From an uncultured Bacteroidales bacterium (GTDB taxonomy: Bacteria; Bacteroidota; Bacteroidia; Bacteroidales; Bacteroidaceae): a stretch of DNA of 7,454 nt. This document shows positions 6,201 through 7,454 of this stretch, in pieces (the stretch's first letter is position 1; every line of letters begins with the position of its first letter). The notes below the pieces were generated by a model. The model worked only from the letters and a program-made list of their open reading frames with translations. It was not told where the DNA came from and did not search any database. Position numbers and translations under genes: made by a program. The stretch lies in assembly GCA_947367415.1 (NCBI GenBank), contig CANBEE010000132.1:1-7454 (forward strand), read 5' to 3'.

Positions 6201-7454
6201 TATGCCCCCACTCAGTGGGAGTGGAAGATAAGCAGCGACAATGCCAACCACATTGCATACGATCAGGATAGAAGCCTCGCCATCGATAAGCCTGGTGTAT
6301 ATAATGTAGCACTCAGCGTCGCCAACAATGCCGGTACCGACAAGGCCAGCCGCGAGCGTGCCATAATCGTTGTCAATGCTGACAGTAAGAATGGACTCCT
6401 CTTCTCAAGCGATGCCGCTACCGTTACTGCCACTATTGTTCCTCTACAGGCTGGTCAGACCGACTTCACTATCGAGTGGTGGATGAACAGTGGATGGCCT
6501 GCAACATTCTGTAATGGAATAGGTGACAAAGAGGAGACCCTGATGATTAAGAGCACAGCCAATGGTCAGATGCTTCTCTTCGTTGGCGGTAAGAGTGTGA
6601 CTACACCTGATGACTTCCTCGTTACTGGCGAATGGCACCACTATGCTGTAACTTATAGCAAGGGGGCAGTCAAGTTCTATCGTGACGGTCGCCAACAGGC
6701 TTCAGGTTCTGTGGCTACAACCAAACTCCCCACACTTTCAGCATTCCGTCTTGGAGGTTCTGAGGCTCCCGTAAAGGGAAGTATTGACGAATTGCGTGTA
6801 TGGGGCAAGGCGCTTACAGAAAGTCAGCTACACACCTATATAAATGCACCTATAGAGAATATTGCCGAGGCTGAAACAGCCGACAAATTGGCTCTCTATT
6901 ACAACTTCAACCAAAGTGGAGGTGATGTGCAGGATGCTACATCTAATGCAAACCATGGTGTACGTGCAGGATTCGGTCCTGACGGCGATGCATGGGGATT
7001 GTCTAAGGGCGTGTTCTGTCTCAACTTCGATGAGAGTGTGAACAAGGATGTCACTTCTACCTATTTGACCAATTATGCCAAGCCATTCTCTAGTACAGGT
7101 AAATGTATCAATCCGAATCTCTCTTCACGTACCTTCGCACTCAAGAATTGGACATTAGAGAATACCCATGTGAACAGCGCTATCATTACGGGGGCTCATC
7201 TCGACCAAGGAAAGTCTAGCTGCTTTACCATTACAACAGGATGGGATGGCTTTACTACGCTTACCGACCATAAGGTATTCCAAACCATGACATTACCTGC
7301 AGGAAGTTATACTTTCGAGGCTATATACGACGACCGCTTTGAAGGACAATGCGGAAGTTCATATATTGTGGCAGCAGCAGGTACAACCTTGCCTATAACA
7401 GAAGAACTTGAACAAGCACTTGATTATACAGCCATGAAGCCTAAGGGACAAACT
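3206..7454 (+). CDS. Exported papain-like (C1) cysteine peptidase with Fn3-, LamG- and PKD-like modules; frameshifted, 3' end outside window
   Basis: This is one gene read in frame 2 (3206-3460) and then frame 3 (3462-7454, 1331 codons with no stop); the joined protein is at least 1416 residues. Residues 1-22 (MKKTRLATLLATLLLGG...TAQ) are a signal peptide. About 70-345 is a C1-type peptidase with the complete triad: Cys87 in GSCGSAS, His264 in VDHALTIVGYDD, Asn300 in WIIVNSWGDW; Gln82 is the likely oxyanion-hole residue. About 345-505 is a beta-rich region I cannot name. Then come Fn3-like 508-583, LamG-like 590-795, PKD-like 804-885, 887-970 and 973-1057, LamG-like 1062-1262, and from about 1278 a region resembling DUF5013. 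It should act outside the cell, cleaving or binding host or dietary protein or glycan; the substrate is unknown. No I29-type propeptide is visible. As written, translation stops at 3604 (132 residues). An ATG at 3453 could open frame 3 but would lack a signal peptide. Confidence 0.85.
3461..3462 (+). other. Frameshift site one codon before the catalytic Cys codon
   Basis: Frame 2 reads N-Q-D-G-G up to 3460; dropping one T of the TT at 3461-3462 continues as S-C-G-S-A-S with the peptidase Cys codon TGT at 3465-3467. Upstream of this point only frame 2 carries the signal peptide and the Phe-Pro-Pro-Val-Phe-Asn-Gln approach to the active site; downstream only frame 3 carries the peptidase. The fix is therefore one extra base here, or two missing bases. 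The unmodified frame 2 ends at the TGA at 3602-3604. Confidence 0.85.
4977..5600 (+). other. First LamG-like (concanavalin-fold) module of the peptidase
   Basis: Residues about 590-795. Diagnostic stretches are ATIEYWIKP, GKWNHVAIVVNNNKMTVYLDG and YDEIRIWNTARTAAEVKAY, followed by LIAYLKGD. The W-N/H-H-V/Y-A strand, the x-Y/F-x-D-G turn and the DE-I/L-R-I/V-W helix entry are the signature of LamG_3-type jelly-roll domains, which usually bind carbohydrate or protein ligands. It pairs with the second copy at 6390-6990. Confidence 0.75.
5616..6377 (+). repeat. Three tandem PKD-like modules within the peptidase
   Basis: Residues 804-885, 887-970 and 973-1057, each about 83 residues. Each begins AP followed by a strand, has an aromatic W mid-domain (LEWTAEG, YEWSMPG, WEWKISS), and ends with a G-x-(H/Y)-x-V-x-L strand: PGIHSVILTATSANG, KGTYTVTLTVTAPNG, PGVYNVALSVANNAG. 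These are PKD-type beta-sandwich spacers. The protein copies are clearly diverged and the DNA is not repeated exactly, so this is an old duplication. Confidence 0.75.
6390..6990 (+). other. Second LamG-like module of the peptidase
   Basis: Residues about 1062-1262, beginning NGLLFSS, with DFTIEWWMNSG, GEWHHYAVTYSKGAVKFYRDG, FRLGG and IDELRVWGKALTESQLHTY, then LALYYNFNQSGG and an NHGV end. It matches the first copy motif for motif (WNHVAI/WHHYAV, DEIRIW/DELRVW), so the two flank the PKD array as a LamG-PKD3-LamG sandwich. Confidence 0.78.
7038..7454 (+). other. DUF5013-like C-terminal region, cut by the window end
   Basis: From about residue 1278: TSTYLTNYAKPFS, LKNWTLENTHVN, ITTGWDGF, KVFQTMTLPAGSYTFEAIYDD and EGQCGSSYIVAAAGTTLP. 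The pattern of an N-terminal YL-x-N segment, W-D-G-F, and x-Q-T-x-x-LPAG-x-Y-T-F resembles the DUF5013 domain seen at the ends of Bacteroidetes surface proteins. The assignment is from memory of the pattern. Any secretion signal (type IX C-terminal domain or other anchor) would lie beyond the window. Confidence 0.5.

Noticed and set aside
5766..6251. 161-codon minus-strand open frame opposite the PKD region
   Set aside because: It is a shadow of the PKD-like modules, which are coherent in frame 3 on the plus strand.
3453..7454. Independent gene starting at the ATG at 3453 in frame 3
   Set aside because: It would begin MEGSCGSAS, without signal peptide or the conserved approach to the active site, both of which are intact in frame 2 just upstream; a frameshift explains the data better.

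Overview
The window looks like Bacteroidales DNA (a Bacteroides/Prevotella/Muribaculaceae-type gut organism) from roughly base 380 onward. The evidence is TAnnTTTG-type -7 promoter boxes, A-rich rather than Shine-Dalgarno leaders, an XRE regulator ending in a tail typical of this group, a clade III catalase, and a giant secreted protein built from a papain-like domain, LamG-like and PKD-like modules and a Bacteroidetes-type C-terminal domain. The exact genus cannot be fixed by eye.

Bases 1 to about 375 differ. They are GC-rich (107 of 180 in the first 180 bases by hand count, about 59%) and encode the middle of an HPr kinase/PEP carboxykinase-like P-loop protein of a type I associate with Firmicutes. 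The coding similarity stops abruptly after the CGSSG motif, and bases 421-600 are only about 29% GC. From about 371 to 520 a different frame encodes what looks like the hydrophobic C-terminus of another protein. This is either an assembly chimera or a real recombination junction.

Bases 500-640 form the control region of an XRE-family regulator (639-1256): a good -33/-7 promoter with three copies of TTTGTAATC around it. A monofunctional haem catalase (minus strand, start revised to 2737, stop at 1268) converges on it with only 11 bases between the stops. The catalase has exactly the His54/Asn127/Tyr337 arrangement of small-subunit catalases.

The 468-base divergent region 2738-3205 holds two GTAC-centred dyads on the catalase side. 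On the other side is a near-perfect Bacteroidales promoter (TTTG-N19-TATATTTG) whose -33 box sits inside an 8-bp inverted repeat. That promoter faces a very large exported protein that starts at 3206 and runs off the window (at least 1416 residues): signal peptide, C1 (papain-like) cysteine peptidase, beta-rich region, Fn3-like, LamG-like, three PKD-like modules, second LamG-like module, DUF5013-like end. As written, the gene has a one-base frameshift at 3461-3462, immediately before the catalytic Cys codon, so the given sequence yields only a 132-residue product. The remaining 1331 codons in the shifted frame are completely free of stops, so the lesion is either recent or a sequencing error.

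No RNA genes, CRISPR arrays, insertion sequences or tRNAs were seen. The catalase and the regulator look ordinary. The most interesting points are the frameshifted multidomain peptidase with its promoter dyad, and the junction near 375.
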